From contig JAEERM010000018.1 in NCBI GenBank assembly GCA_016285835.1, positions 1 through 39,723 of the forward strand: 39,723 nt of DNA, read 5' to 3'. The notes under the pieces were generated by a model. That model worked only from the letters and a program-made list of their open reading frames with translations. It made no database searches and had not been told where the DNA came from. The position numbers and the translations under genes are program-made. Each line of letters begins with the position of its first letter. Positions within the stretch are counted from its first letter, which is position 1. Shown one piece after another: positions 23,162-30,724 of the stretch. The stretch comes from Fibrobacter sp. GTDB taxonomy: Bacteria; Fibrobacterota; Fibrobacteria; Fibrobacterales; Fibrobacteraceae.

Positions 23162-25471
23162 ATGAGCAAGGATTTGAAAGAAAAGGCGCTCGAATACCAC
23201 GCCATGGGCAAACCCGGCAAAATCGAAATCGTGCCGACCAAGCCGCACAGCACCCAGACGGATTTGGGACTAGCCTACACTCCGGGCGTAGCCGCCCCCT
23301 GTCTCGAGATTGAACGCGACAACAACCTCGCTTACGAATACACCGGCAAGGGGAACCTCGTCGCCGTGATTTCCAACGGCACGGCGGTGCTCGGCCTTGG
23401 CGACATCGGCGCTCTCGCGGGCAAGCCGGTGATGGAAGGCAAGGCACTCCTGTTCAAGATTTACGCCGGCATCGACGTCTTCGACATCGAAATCAACGAG
23501 AAGGACCCGAAGAAGTTCATCGAAATCGTGAAGGGAATCGCCCCGACGTTCGGCGGCATCAACCTCGAAGACATCAAGGCACCGGAATGCTTCGAAATCG
23601 AAGACACGCTCAAGGCCGAACTTGACATTCCCGTGATGCACGACGACCAGCACGGTACGGCCATCATTTCTTCTGCAGGCCTCCTGAACGCCATCGAAGT
23701 CGCGGGCAAGAGCATCCGCAACGTGAAGATGGTGGTGAACGGTGCGGGTGCAGCCGCTTGCGCCTGCACGCGACTCTACCTGTCGCTCGGTCTCAAGAAG
23801 GAAAACTTGGTGATGTGCGACAGCAAGGGGGTCATCCGCAAAGACCGCAAGGGCCTCACCGAGGCGAAGGCCTTCTTTGCGACCGACCGCACCGACATCG
23901 AAACGCTCGCCGACGCCATGAAGGGCGCCGACGTGTTCGTGGGCCTCTCCAAGGGCAACATCCTCACGCGTGAAATGGTCCGCAGCATGGCCGACCAGCC
24001 GATTGTCTTCGCACTCGCGAACCCGACTCCCGAAATCAGCTACGAAGAAGCCATGGCAAGCCGCGGCGACTTGATCTTTGCAACCGGCCGCAGCGACTAT
24101 CCGAACCAGGTGAACAACGTCATCGGTTTCCCCTACATCTTCCGCGGAGCCTTGGACGTGCGCGCAACCTGCATCAACGAACACATGAAGCATGCCGCCG
24201 TGCGTGCGATTGCCGCCCTCGCCCACCAGCCTGTGCCCGACGTGGTGAACATCGCCTACAACGCCCAGCGCTTTACCTTCGGCAAGGAATACCTGATTCC
24301 GAAGCCCTTGGACCCGCGCCTCCTCACGGAAGTTTCCATTGCCGTCGCTAAGGCTGCCATCGAGAGCGAAGTGGCCCGCAAACCGATTACCGACTGGGAC
24401 GCCTATTACGACAAGCTCCGCGACATGATGGGCTACGACAACAAGCTCATCCGCCAGTTCAGCGATACCGCCCGCAGCAACCCCAAGCGCGTGGTGTTTG
24501 CCGAAGGCGGAAACCTCAACATGCTCAAGGCCGCCGTGCAGGCCAAGATCGAAGGCATCGCCCATCCGATTCTGCTCGGCAACCCCGAACGCATCCAGAT
24601 GATGGCGAACAAGGAACAGCTCGACCTCACGGGCATCAAGATCGTGAACCCGCGTTCGCCCGAAGAATTCGAACGCCGTCGCAAGTACGCCGCCATTTAC
24701 GCCGAAGAGAACGGCCGTAACGGCGTGACGTTTGAAGAAGCCCGCGACGACATGTTCGAACCGAACCACTTCGGCATGATGATGGTGAAGGAAGGCGACG
24801 CCGATGCACTCATTACCGGCGGCTACTCCAAGTACTCCGAGACCATCGAACTTGCGAAGGAAATCATCGGCATCCGCGAAGAGTACAAGCACTTTGGAGC
24901 CATGCACATCCTGAGCACCCGCAAGGGGACGTTCTTCCTGGCCGATACACTCGTGAACCGCGATCCCGACGCCGAAACGCTCGTTGACATCGTGAAGCTC
25001 ACGCACGACGCCGTCCGCTTCTTCGCGCACGAACCCGTGATGGCGATGCTCAGCTACGCGAACTTTGGATCTGACAAGGAAGCGGCCCGCGGTACGGCCA
25101 ACAAGGCCCGTGACGCAGTGCGCATGATTCACGAACAGTTCCCCGACTACGTGCTCGACGGCGAAATGCAAGTGAACGTGGCGCTCGACAAGGAACTACG
25201 CGACACGAAGTACCCCTTCAACAAACTCAAGGGCCAGACAGTCAACACGCTCATTTTCCCGTGCCTCTCCTCTGCAAATACGACTTGCAAGATGCTTTTG
25301 GAAATGGGCGTAGGCGAATCCATCGGTCCCGTGCAGATGGGCTTGAACAAGCCGGTGCACTTCACCGACTCCGACGCCTCCGTGCACGACATCTTCAACC
25401 TGACCGTCGCCGCCGTCATCGACGCGATTGTGCAGGAGAAAAAGGACGAAGAAAAGCGCCGCAGGAAATAA
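23162..25471 (+). CDS. maeB: NADP-dependent malic enzyme with phosphotransacetylase-like domain
   Basis: The enzyme decarboxylates malate to pyruvate with NADP reduction. This 769-aa protein has the two-domain MaeB layout. The malic domain (about 1-430) shows [16 protein letters not shown], the metal/substrate segment [15 protein letters not shown] and the nucleotide site [16 protein letters not shown]. The C-terminal PTA-like domain (about 440-765) shows [16 protein letters not shown] and the [19 protein letters not shown] segment. In MaeB this domain is usually regulatory (acetyl-CoA binding) rather than catalytic. AAGGAGAGAAGG precedes the ATG. In a succinate-producing Fibrobacter it could supply NADPH and balance C4 acids; that is inference. 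Confidence 0.96.
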   Translation: MSKDLKEKALEYHAMGKPGKIEIVPTKPHSTQTDLGLAYTPGVAAPCLEIERDNNLAYEYTGKGNLVAVISNGTAVLGLGDIGALAGKPVMEGKALLFKIYAGIDVFDIEINEKDPKKFIEIVKGIAPTFGGINLEDIKAPECFEIEDTLKAELDIPVMHDDQHGTAIISSAGLLNAIEVAGKSIRNVKMVVNGAGAAACACTRLYLSLGLKKENLVMCDSKGVIRKDRKGLTEAKAFFATDRTDIETLADAMKGADVFVGLSKGNILTREMVRSMADQPIVFALANPTPEISYEEAMASRGDLIFATGRSDYPNQVNNVIGFPYIFRGALDVRATCINEHMKHAAVRAIAALAHQPVPDVVNIAYNAQRFTFGKEYLIPKPLDPRLLTEVSIAVAKAAIESEVARKPITDWDAYYDKLRDMMGYDNKLIRQFSDTARSNPKRVVFAEGGNLNMLKAAVQAKIEGIAHPILLGNPERIQMMANKEQLDLTGIKIVNPRSPEEFERRRKYAAIYAEENGRNGVTFEEARDDMFEPNHFGMMMVKEGDADALITGGYSKYSETIELAKEIIGIREEYKHFGAMHILSTRKGTFFLADTLVNRDPDAETLVDIVKLTHDAVRFFAHEPVMAMLSYANFGSDKEAARGTANKARDAVRMIHEQFPDYVLDGEMQVNVALDKELRDTKYPFNKLKGQTVNTLIFPCLSSANTTCKMLLEMGVGESIGPVQMGLNKPVHFTDSDASVHDIFNLTVAAVIDAIVQEKKDEEKRRRK

Positions 25472-25495
25472 TCTGAAAAGACAATATATGACGGC

Positions 25496-25525
25496 AAAGG
25501 ACCCGGTTTTCACCGGGCCCTTTTT
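25496..25525. terminator. Bidirectional terminator between maeB and the CBM3-like gene
   Basis: A 12-bp stem with one A-C mismatch (25496-25507 with 25512-25523), loop TTTC, A-run left and T-run right. It serves both convergent genes. Confidence 0.85.
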
Positions 25526-25554
25526 GTTTGTGTACAATCAAGTTGAAAACTTTT

Positions 25555-26988
25555 TTATTTCAAAATGACATTTTTCGCATTGGTCTTGCCATTCTGTTCA
25601 ACGGTCACGATATAACGCCCGTTGGGAACGATTCCAGAATGCCATTCTACACGATGGAAACCTGGCTGGAGATTTTCTTTAACAATCTTTGCAACAACGG
25701 CACCATTGGCATTGACAATGGAAACCTTGGCAGTCCCCGCAGTCTTGATTTCGACATCCACCGCAGAATGATCAATACCCCTAACGACAGGAGAAAGCGG
25801 AGCATCAACAGAAATCAATTCTTCCGAGTTTGCCAATTCCGTTCGCTTCGGCAATATATTCGGTTCAAACCATTGTACAATATGGTAGTACGTATCTTCA
25901 TTATCTTCCTCAAACATAATATTAGTCATAATTCGGGATTTGATGTTGCTAGGCGCACCGTACCAGTACCAGCTATTATGGTTATAGGTATTTTCGTCGT
26001 CCACACGAAGTCTGCTATACACTATATTTGCATTGGAAACGTTGGCAAAAACGGCATATTCGCTACCGACAGGATACGGCAAGTTCGAGTTATTATCGGC
26101 AGGCACAAAGCAAAATTCCTTTCTAACATCACCATAATTATCATTAACCACGTTGGGCCATATGTTACCCGAAGAATAGTTGTAAGTAGTACTATTTTCT
26201 GTATCATGGACACGTCTGAACCTTTGCGCACCCGCCGGGCAAGCGTCATCTAGCCTGAGTACGGCATAATCAAACGGAACACGTGGAAGCGGGTTAGTCG
26301 TGCCGTCATATTCAAGAACGCAATACATAAACTCAACAATTCCTCTGCCAACATAAACACTTGGAACGTTAACCGTTTCCCCTTCATCAAATCCAGAATA
26401 ATTGGGAACATCTTGAGCATCAAGACGAATGATTATTTCTTCATCGCAGGCGTAGTCCCAATGTTTTTTCAACACGCCAATTCTCTTAGGCCAAACAGAA
26501 GGATCGTTCGGATATCCAAAAACAATTTCCCCATTTACATAGACCGGTATTTTTTTATTGACTCCGTAATTGGAGCCGACATCGGCAAACGCATAATCGT
26601 TAGAAGCGTCCACATTAGACCAATTGCCATAATGGATGCCAAAACTAAAGCCCGATGTATTCGGGAAAGATGTATTCGGCGCAAAATTTATACCGCTGAC
26701 ATTGAAATGGAGTATCCACTTATTAGAACTTTTCTGTTCCAAAGTGTACGTCGCATTTGGCTTGTACCAAACATCAACGATTGGAGTTTGTCCATTTTCC
26801 GTGGTAAGTTCCATGTCAAAACTAAAACCAGAAACAGATACGTTTCCTTCGTTTTTAGCGTACACAAAGAACCTTTCGTAATTTGCGTCGCTATTCGACC
26901 TTGAATACATCTTAATGAGAGGCTGATCCGCTCCCGAAGCAAAGACCATCGAAACCGCCCAGAGGAGTGCTAGGTATATTTTTTTCAT
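25555..26988 (-). CDS. Secreted protein with N-terminal CBM3-like module and T9SS-type C-terminus
   Basis: This 477-aa protein has a signal peptide (MKKIYLALLWAVSMVFASGA). Residues about 24-160 look like a family 3 carbohydrate-binding module: IKMYSRSNSD...F.VYAKNEG near the start, SGFSFDMELTTENGQTP, a GIHYGNWSNVDASNDYAF block and then VYVNGEIVFG. CBM3 proteins have the order N-x-G...W-x-x-x-D-Q-S-N-D-Y-S-F...V-Y-x-N-G-x-L-V-W-G. The middle (about 170-390) is unrecognised, aromatic-rich, with paired Cys. The C-terminus ends GRYIVTVEQNGKTNAKNVILK, a T9SS-type sorting domain. GAAGGAAG precedes the ATG. No catalytic motif is visible; a role in cellulose binding or adhesion is inferred. Confidence 0.7.
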   Translation of the reverse strand: MKKIYLALLWAVSMVFASGADQPLIKMYSRSNSDANYERFFVYAKNEGNVSVSGFSFDMELTTENGQTPIVDVWYKPNATYTLEQKSSNKWILHFNVSGINFAPNTSFPNTSGFSFGIHYGNWSNVDASNDYAFADVGSNYGVNKKIPVYVNGEIVFGYPNDPSVWPKRIGVLKKHWDYACDEEIIIRLDAQDVPNYSGFDEGETVNVPSVYVGRGIVEFMYCVLEYDGTTNPLPRVPFDYAVLRLDDACPAGAQRFRRVHDTENSTTYNYSSGNIWPNVVNDNYGDVRKEFCFVPADNNSNLPYPVGSEYAVFANVSNANIVYSRLRVDDENTYNHNSWYWYGAPSNIKSRIMTNIMFEEDNEDTYYHIVQWFEPNILPKRTELANSEELISVDAPLSPVVRGIDHSAVDVEIKTAGTAKVSIVNANGAVVAKIVKENLQPGFHRVEWHSGIVPNGRYIVTVEQNGKTNAKNVILK

Positions 26989-27478
26989 ATATTTCTTCCT
27001 TCTTTAAAAAAAGTGGTACAGAAAAATATAATACAAAACAAGTAAAAAATCGCGAAAACACATAAAATAAAGTAAACCATACAACGTTGTAAATAAAATC
27101 TTTTCTTATTTTTTCTAAACTCAATTTGTTTTATATAAAATCAGTTAACCCCTTCATTTTTCCAATTCGCCTCATTTATAGATTATTTTTTTCTAATCAA
27201 ACGCTACGCATTGAAGACATTTTCAACAAAGTAAACAAAAAATCAACATTTTTCATAAAGAAAAATCTTGTTTCATACAGCATAGACTTCTGCCAAAATT
27301 GCCAACCCAAAGCACAAAAAAATTTTCAAAAAAAATTTTCCTTTATAATAGCGCTGTCCGCACGTTTCACCCCCCTCGCTTTCGGCACACATCGTATCAT
27401 ATAATGCAAAATTTCGTTATATGATACACCAAAATTCAACATTTTTTAACAAAATCAGCACTTTTGTTCTATTTGCTA
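26989..27478. other. AT-rich divergent control region
   Basis: About 490 bp between divergent genes with no convincing gene. It holds the upstream region of the CBM3-like gene (AT-rich, with a minus-strand TATATT-like -10), a 12-bp perfect palindrome TACAACGTTGTA at 27080-27091, and the inverted repeat at 27394-27427. A plus-strand frame at 27126-27404 is open only because the DNA is A/T-rich and has no ribosome binding site. Confidence 0.6.
27394..27427. promoter_or_regulatory. Inverted repeat upstream of the TIGR02147 gene
   Basis: Perfect 11-bp arms GTATCATATAA (27394-27404) and TTATATGATAC (27417-27427) are separated by 12 bp. The centre is about 69 bp upstream of the -35. It is a candidate regulator binding site. 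Confidence 0.55.
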
Positions 27479-27507
27479 TTGACTGGAGAATTTTTCAAAC
27501 GTAAATT
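27479..27507 (+). promoter_or_regulatory. Promoter of the TIGR02147 regulator, adjacent to the start codon
   Basis: -35 TTGACT (27479-27484), a 17-bp spacer and -10 TAAATT (27502-27507). Eight bases separate the -10 from ATG 27516, so the mRNA probably has no leader or only one to three bases. Confidence 0.7.
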
Positions 27508-27515
27508 GTAGACGT

Positions 27516-28349
27516 ATGAAACCGATAATTGAATATCAAGATTACCACGCTTTTATGAGCGACTTCTACGAGGAACGCAAGAGGACCTCTGCGTTTTCGT
27601 GGCGAGAGTTTGCGAAAATTGCTGAATTCACTTCGCCCTCCTACCTCAAGTTGGTGTGCGAAGGAAAGAGCAACTTGAGTAAAGTAACTACGGGTCGGGT
27701 AGCCCAAGCTATGGGCCTCACTGGCTACGAAACGACTTACTTCGAGGCAATGGTTCAATTCGGCAATGCAAAAAAGGATTCTCAAAAGAAGAAGTTCCTA
27801 GGAGTAATGCAGTCCATCGCCTTCGCGCACAAAGTCCGCATTATCGACAAGGACGCCTTTGAATATTACGACAGCTGGAAAAATCCGGTCGTACGAGAAC
27901 TTGCCCCTATGATGCCCGGTGCCATGCCGGGAGAAATCGCCAAAATGTGTACGCAAGAAGTCTCGGCAATTGAAATCCGCAAATCGCTCCAGTTCCTTGA
28001 ACGGAGCGGATTGCTCCGGAAGACGGCGGAAAACGTTTATGAGCAGACCGAAAAGTCTGTCGAAGGTTCCAAGGAAGGGCTCCCGCTCGCGATACGTTCC
28101 ATGCACCGCGAGATGGGCAATTTGGCCATTGATTCGTTGGACCGTTTCACTGCAAGCGAACGAAACATTACCGGCATCACGATGGGCGTCAACCGCGATG
28201 CCTACGAGCGCATAGTCTACGAACTGGACGAATGTCGCAAAAAAATTGTAGCGATTGCCTCGGAATGTGGCAATTTGACACAAGTTTACAGATTGAATTT
28301 ACAGCTGTTCCCGCTTTCGAAGGAAGTCGTGGACAATAAGGAGGATTAG
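27516..28349 (+). CDS. TIGR02147 family protein (putative Fibrobacter regulator)
   Basis: This 277-aa protein matches the TIGR02147 pattern, a family described as greatly expanded in Fibrobacter succinogenes. The start MKPIIEYQDYHAFMSDFYEERK and the segment FAKIAEFTSPSYLKLVCEGKSNLS are typical. That segment (residues about 29-52) resembles a helix-turn-helix of the Cro/C1 type, then GRVAQAMGLTGYETTYFEAMVQF follows. A second winged-helix-like part is at about 145-175 (IRKSLQFLERSGLLRKT). The C-terminal part (FTASERNITGITMGVNRDAY) is conserved in the family. No ribosome binding site precedes the ATG, in keeping with the promoter position. Its end is coupled to the next gene: AAGGAGG for the lipoprotein lies within the last codons, with one base between stop and start. 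Confidence 0.85.
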   Translation: MKPIIEYQDYHAFMSDFYEERKRTSAFSWREFAKIAEFTSPSYLKLVCEGKSNLSKVTTGRVAQAMGLTGYETTYFEAMVQFGNAKKDSQKKKFLGVMQSIAFAHKVRIIDKDAFEYYDSWKNPVVRELAPMMPGAMPGEIAKMCTQEVSAIEIRKSLQFLERSGLLRKTAENVYEQTEKSVEGSKEGLPLAIRSMHREMGNLAIDSLDRFTASERNITGITMGVNRDAYERIVYELDECRKKIVAIASECGNLTQVYRLNLQLFPLSKEVVDNKED

Positions 28350-28350
28350 G

Positions 28351-30645
28351 ATGAGAACAAAATTTTATATAACATGCGGGGCCATTGCACTCGCGGCTAC
28401 AGGTTGTCTGGACAACCAAAACGTTACGGGGACATCGACTGAACCGAATACGGTCCAAGCTGACGGCAGCGTCCTGTGGGATCCGTCGAGAGGCGATTAT
28501 CGAGTCGATTTTACAGCCAGTGTGGCAGCATTGCCTAAAGGCGCCGTCGCCGACGGTCATTGGTACTGGGAGGCCAAAAGTGATGCAAAAAAAGGAGGCA
28601 CGTCGTACATATCGTGGCCCGCTCAATTGACCGAAGGAGCAGATTCCTTGTCGTCCGTTATTGATTCGTGTCAGGGGTTGTGCGGAACCGCCGTCTTGAA
28701 AAAAGGCTCGATGACCAGCAGCCCGTATGCAGGGGTAGGCTTTGTCATCGCGAGAGACGAAAGTGGGGAACCCGTTCCTGTCGATGTATCGAGCTGGGGC
28801 GGCGTTTGCATGACATATACGTCAGAAGCGAATCCATTGATCGTGCTTGATTTGGGGGACTCGCTTGAACATGAACTTGGCGACGAGTTGCCATCTGCAT
28901 CTTTGACAAAATCAAAGGATGGATCCGAAATAACGAAATGTGTTAGTTGGGATGAGTTCGCGCTTTCGACCAAGTCAAATGAGCTTCCTAAATCTTGGCA
29001 AGAGGTTGTTGGCGAAAAGGCAGCAAGTCAACTCGTCGGGTTGAAATTTAGAATTCAGGCCAATTCCGGCGAATATAAATTCAACGTCCGACACGTTGGA
29101 ACCAAGGAAAAGAATCCGCTGAAAACGCCTCACAAGAATCTTTCATCCAGTTCTCAGGCGGAGAGCGCTAAATCCTCGTCCAGTTCTCTTTTCGTGGATC
29201 CTTCTAGCTGGCGTGTGCTGGGAGGTGGCGACGGAAGCCTATGGACCCCGCTAAAAGATAAGGACCGTGTTCAGGCATTGCTTTATACGCCCTATAAAGA
29301 GAATGAAGTAGCGGAAAGTTCGTACAGGCCCATGGAACAGGACGGCCGATGGTTCATAGAAACAGATGCAGCCCGTGGTGGTAAATCGTCTATTGCTTGG
29401 CCGGTTTCGCTTGGTGAGGACAGTTCTTTGATTGACGTTGTAGAATTTTGCAAAGGGCTTTGTGGTAGGGCATCTTTGAAACAAGGAACATCGCAAAAAG
29501 CCCCTGCGGTGGCCGTCAGCTTTAATATTGCCAAAGATCCCGCGGGAAAACCGACATATGTTGACGCTTGGAACTGGCAGGGAATTTGTGTGGAATATTA
29601 TTCAGAGACGGATCTTTCGGTAGAACTTGTTTTGCTAGATTCGCTTAACAGAATCCTGGATTACAACTTGCCGGCTGCAAAACTTTCCAAATCTTTGTCG
29701 ATAGAAAAAACATGCATTCCTTGGGATCAATTCCGTTTGCCGGAGGGAGTAGAAAATGTACCCCAAGTTTTGAAGGACAGCTATCACCTTAGGGATTCAT
29801 CCTCAGTGGACGAAGATCAATGGAAGTTGTATGTTGGAGAACAAGCTTCAATGCAATTAGTTGGCGTAAATTTTAAAATCCAAGCGGACGAGGGCGATTA
29901 CAGTTTTGGGATTGGCGCGATAGGAAACCTTTTCAGAGAGTTCAAGAGCAATACCGATATGCCTATTTGCGTGAGCAAGTTGCATGGAAAACTATGTGGG
30001 GAGGACCTCATGGAGAAAGTTCCTGGATTTCCTCGTGTCTCTACCGCTAGGTATGCGGATGACAGTTGGTCTGAGAACGCAGTTGAAGATGGCAAATGGT
30101 TTATTGAAACGGATTCTGCAAAAGGAGGCCATTCATCCTTGACGCAATATCCAGTACCAGTATACTTTGATCTAGCTTACGACGGTATAGATATAACCTT
30201 GCAGCGGGAAGCGAAAAAAAACGATGAATTGGAGAACGACACGACAACGGGCGATGAATTGCTGCGCGAAGTAATGACGGACGACCCCTATGTTGTTTTG
30301 GGTTTCAACGTGGCTAATGTTCCTGTCGATGTTTCGAATTGGGGGGGCATGTGTTTTGAATATTTTAGTACAATTCCTCTAACAGTGGAACTTGATGTTA
30401 GCGATTCGCTAAATGCCGTATTCGGTGCCAAGCCGTATGTTGTTTTGCCTGAATCGGAATGGCAAAAGTGTGTTCGCTGGAGCGATTTTGCGCTCCCGAC
30501 CGAGCAGATTCCTTCGGAAAATTTGGAGGGCAGCGTTGGCGAAATCGCAGCAAAGCATTTATCGGCGATAAGGTTTGTAGTGCAGTCACATGAAGACACT
30601 GAAGTAACTCTAAAGATCTGCACGATTTCCACATACTATTTTTAG
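28351..30645 (+). CDS. Large lipoprotein with three repeated CBM11/CIA30-like jelly-roll domains
   Basis: This 764-aa lipoprotein (lipobox ATGC, Cys 19) has three copies of one domain of about 210-230 residues: about 39-250, 290-525 and 537-764. Each carries WY/WFIE-like strand after DG(H/R/K), a KGG(T/K/H)SS-type segment, a VDVSSWGG(V/M)C- or WNWQGIC-type strand, a CVSWDEFAL / CIPWDQFRLP / CVRWSDFALP strand, and a closing VGE.A..QLVG..F.IQ block. This order resembles the CBM11/CIA30 galactose-binding fold; that assignment is inference. A poly-Ser linker (about 264-285) separates domains 1 and 2. AAGGAGG gives strong, coupled translation with the upstream regulator gene. A surface role in sugar or cell-wall binding is plausible. 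Confidence 0.75.
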   Translation: MRTKFYITCGAIALAATGCLDNQNVTGTSTEPNTVQADGSVLWDPSRGDYRVDFTASVAALPKGAVADGHWYWEAKSDAKKGGTSYISWPAQLTEGADSLSSVIDSCQGLCGTAVLKKGSMTSSPYAGVGFVIARDESGEPVPVDVSSWGGVCMTYTSEANPLIVLDLGDSLEHELGDELPSASLTKSKDGSEITKCVSWDEFALSTKSNELPKSWQEVVGEKAASQLVGLKFRIQANSGEYKFNVRHVGTKEKNPLKTPHKNLSSSSQAESAKSSSSSLFVDPSSWRVLGGGDGSLWTPLKDKDRVQALLYTPYKENEVAESSYRPMEQDGRWFIETDAARGGKSSIAWPVSLGEDSSLIDVVEFCKGLCGRASLKQGTSQKAPAVAVSFNIAKDPAGKPTYVDAWNWQGICVEYYSETDLSVELVLLDSLNRILDYNLPAAKLSKSLSIEKTCIPWDQFRLPEGVENVPQVLKDSYHLRDSSSVDEDQWKLYVGEQASMQLVGVNFKIQADEGDYSFGIGAIGNLFREFKSNTDMPICVSKLHGKLCGEDLMEKVPGFPRVSTARYADDSWSENAVEDGKWFIETDSAKGGHSSLTQYPVPVYFDLAYDGIDITLQREAKKNDELENDTTTGDELLREVMTDDPYVVLGFNVANVPVDVSNWGGMCFEYFSTIPLTVELDVSDSLNAVFGAKPYVVLPESEWQKCVRWSDFALPTEQIPSENLEGSVGEIAAKHLSAIRFVVQSHEDTEVTLKICTISTYYF

Positions 30646-30666
30646 TCTAAGAAACTTTAGCCTGTG

Positions 30667-30702
30667 AAAAAGTCCTCCACGGTATAAACCGCGGAGGACT
30701 TT
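30667..30702. terminator. Bidirectional terminator between the lipoprotein and GH5 genes
   Basis: AAAGTCCTCC (30669-30678) pairs with GGAGGACTTT (30693-30702), with an inner CGGT/ACCG and loop ATAA. The T-run is stronger on the minus strand, favouring the GH5 gene. Confidence 0.85.
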
Positions 30703-30724
30703 CCACACCCAAATTCGAGGAAAG

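Noticed and set aside
23270..25171. 633-codon open frame on the minus strand opposite maeB
   Set aside because: Same codon-bias effect opposite a well-supported maeB; His/Val/Glu-rich composition typical of antisense frames.
27126..27404. Possible 92-aa gene in the AT-rich region before the TIGR02147 gene
   Set aside because: Lys/Phe/Ile-rich composition expected of A/T-rich DNA, no ATG start with ribosome binding site, and it runs toward the inverted repeat and promoter of the next gene.
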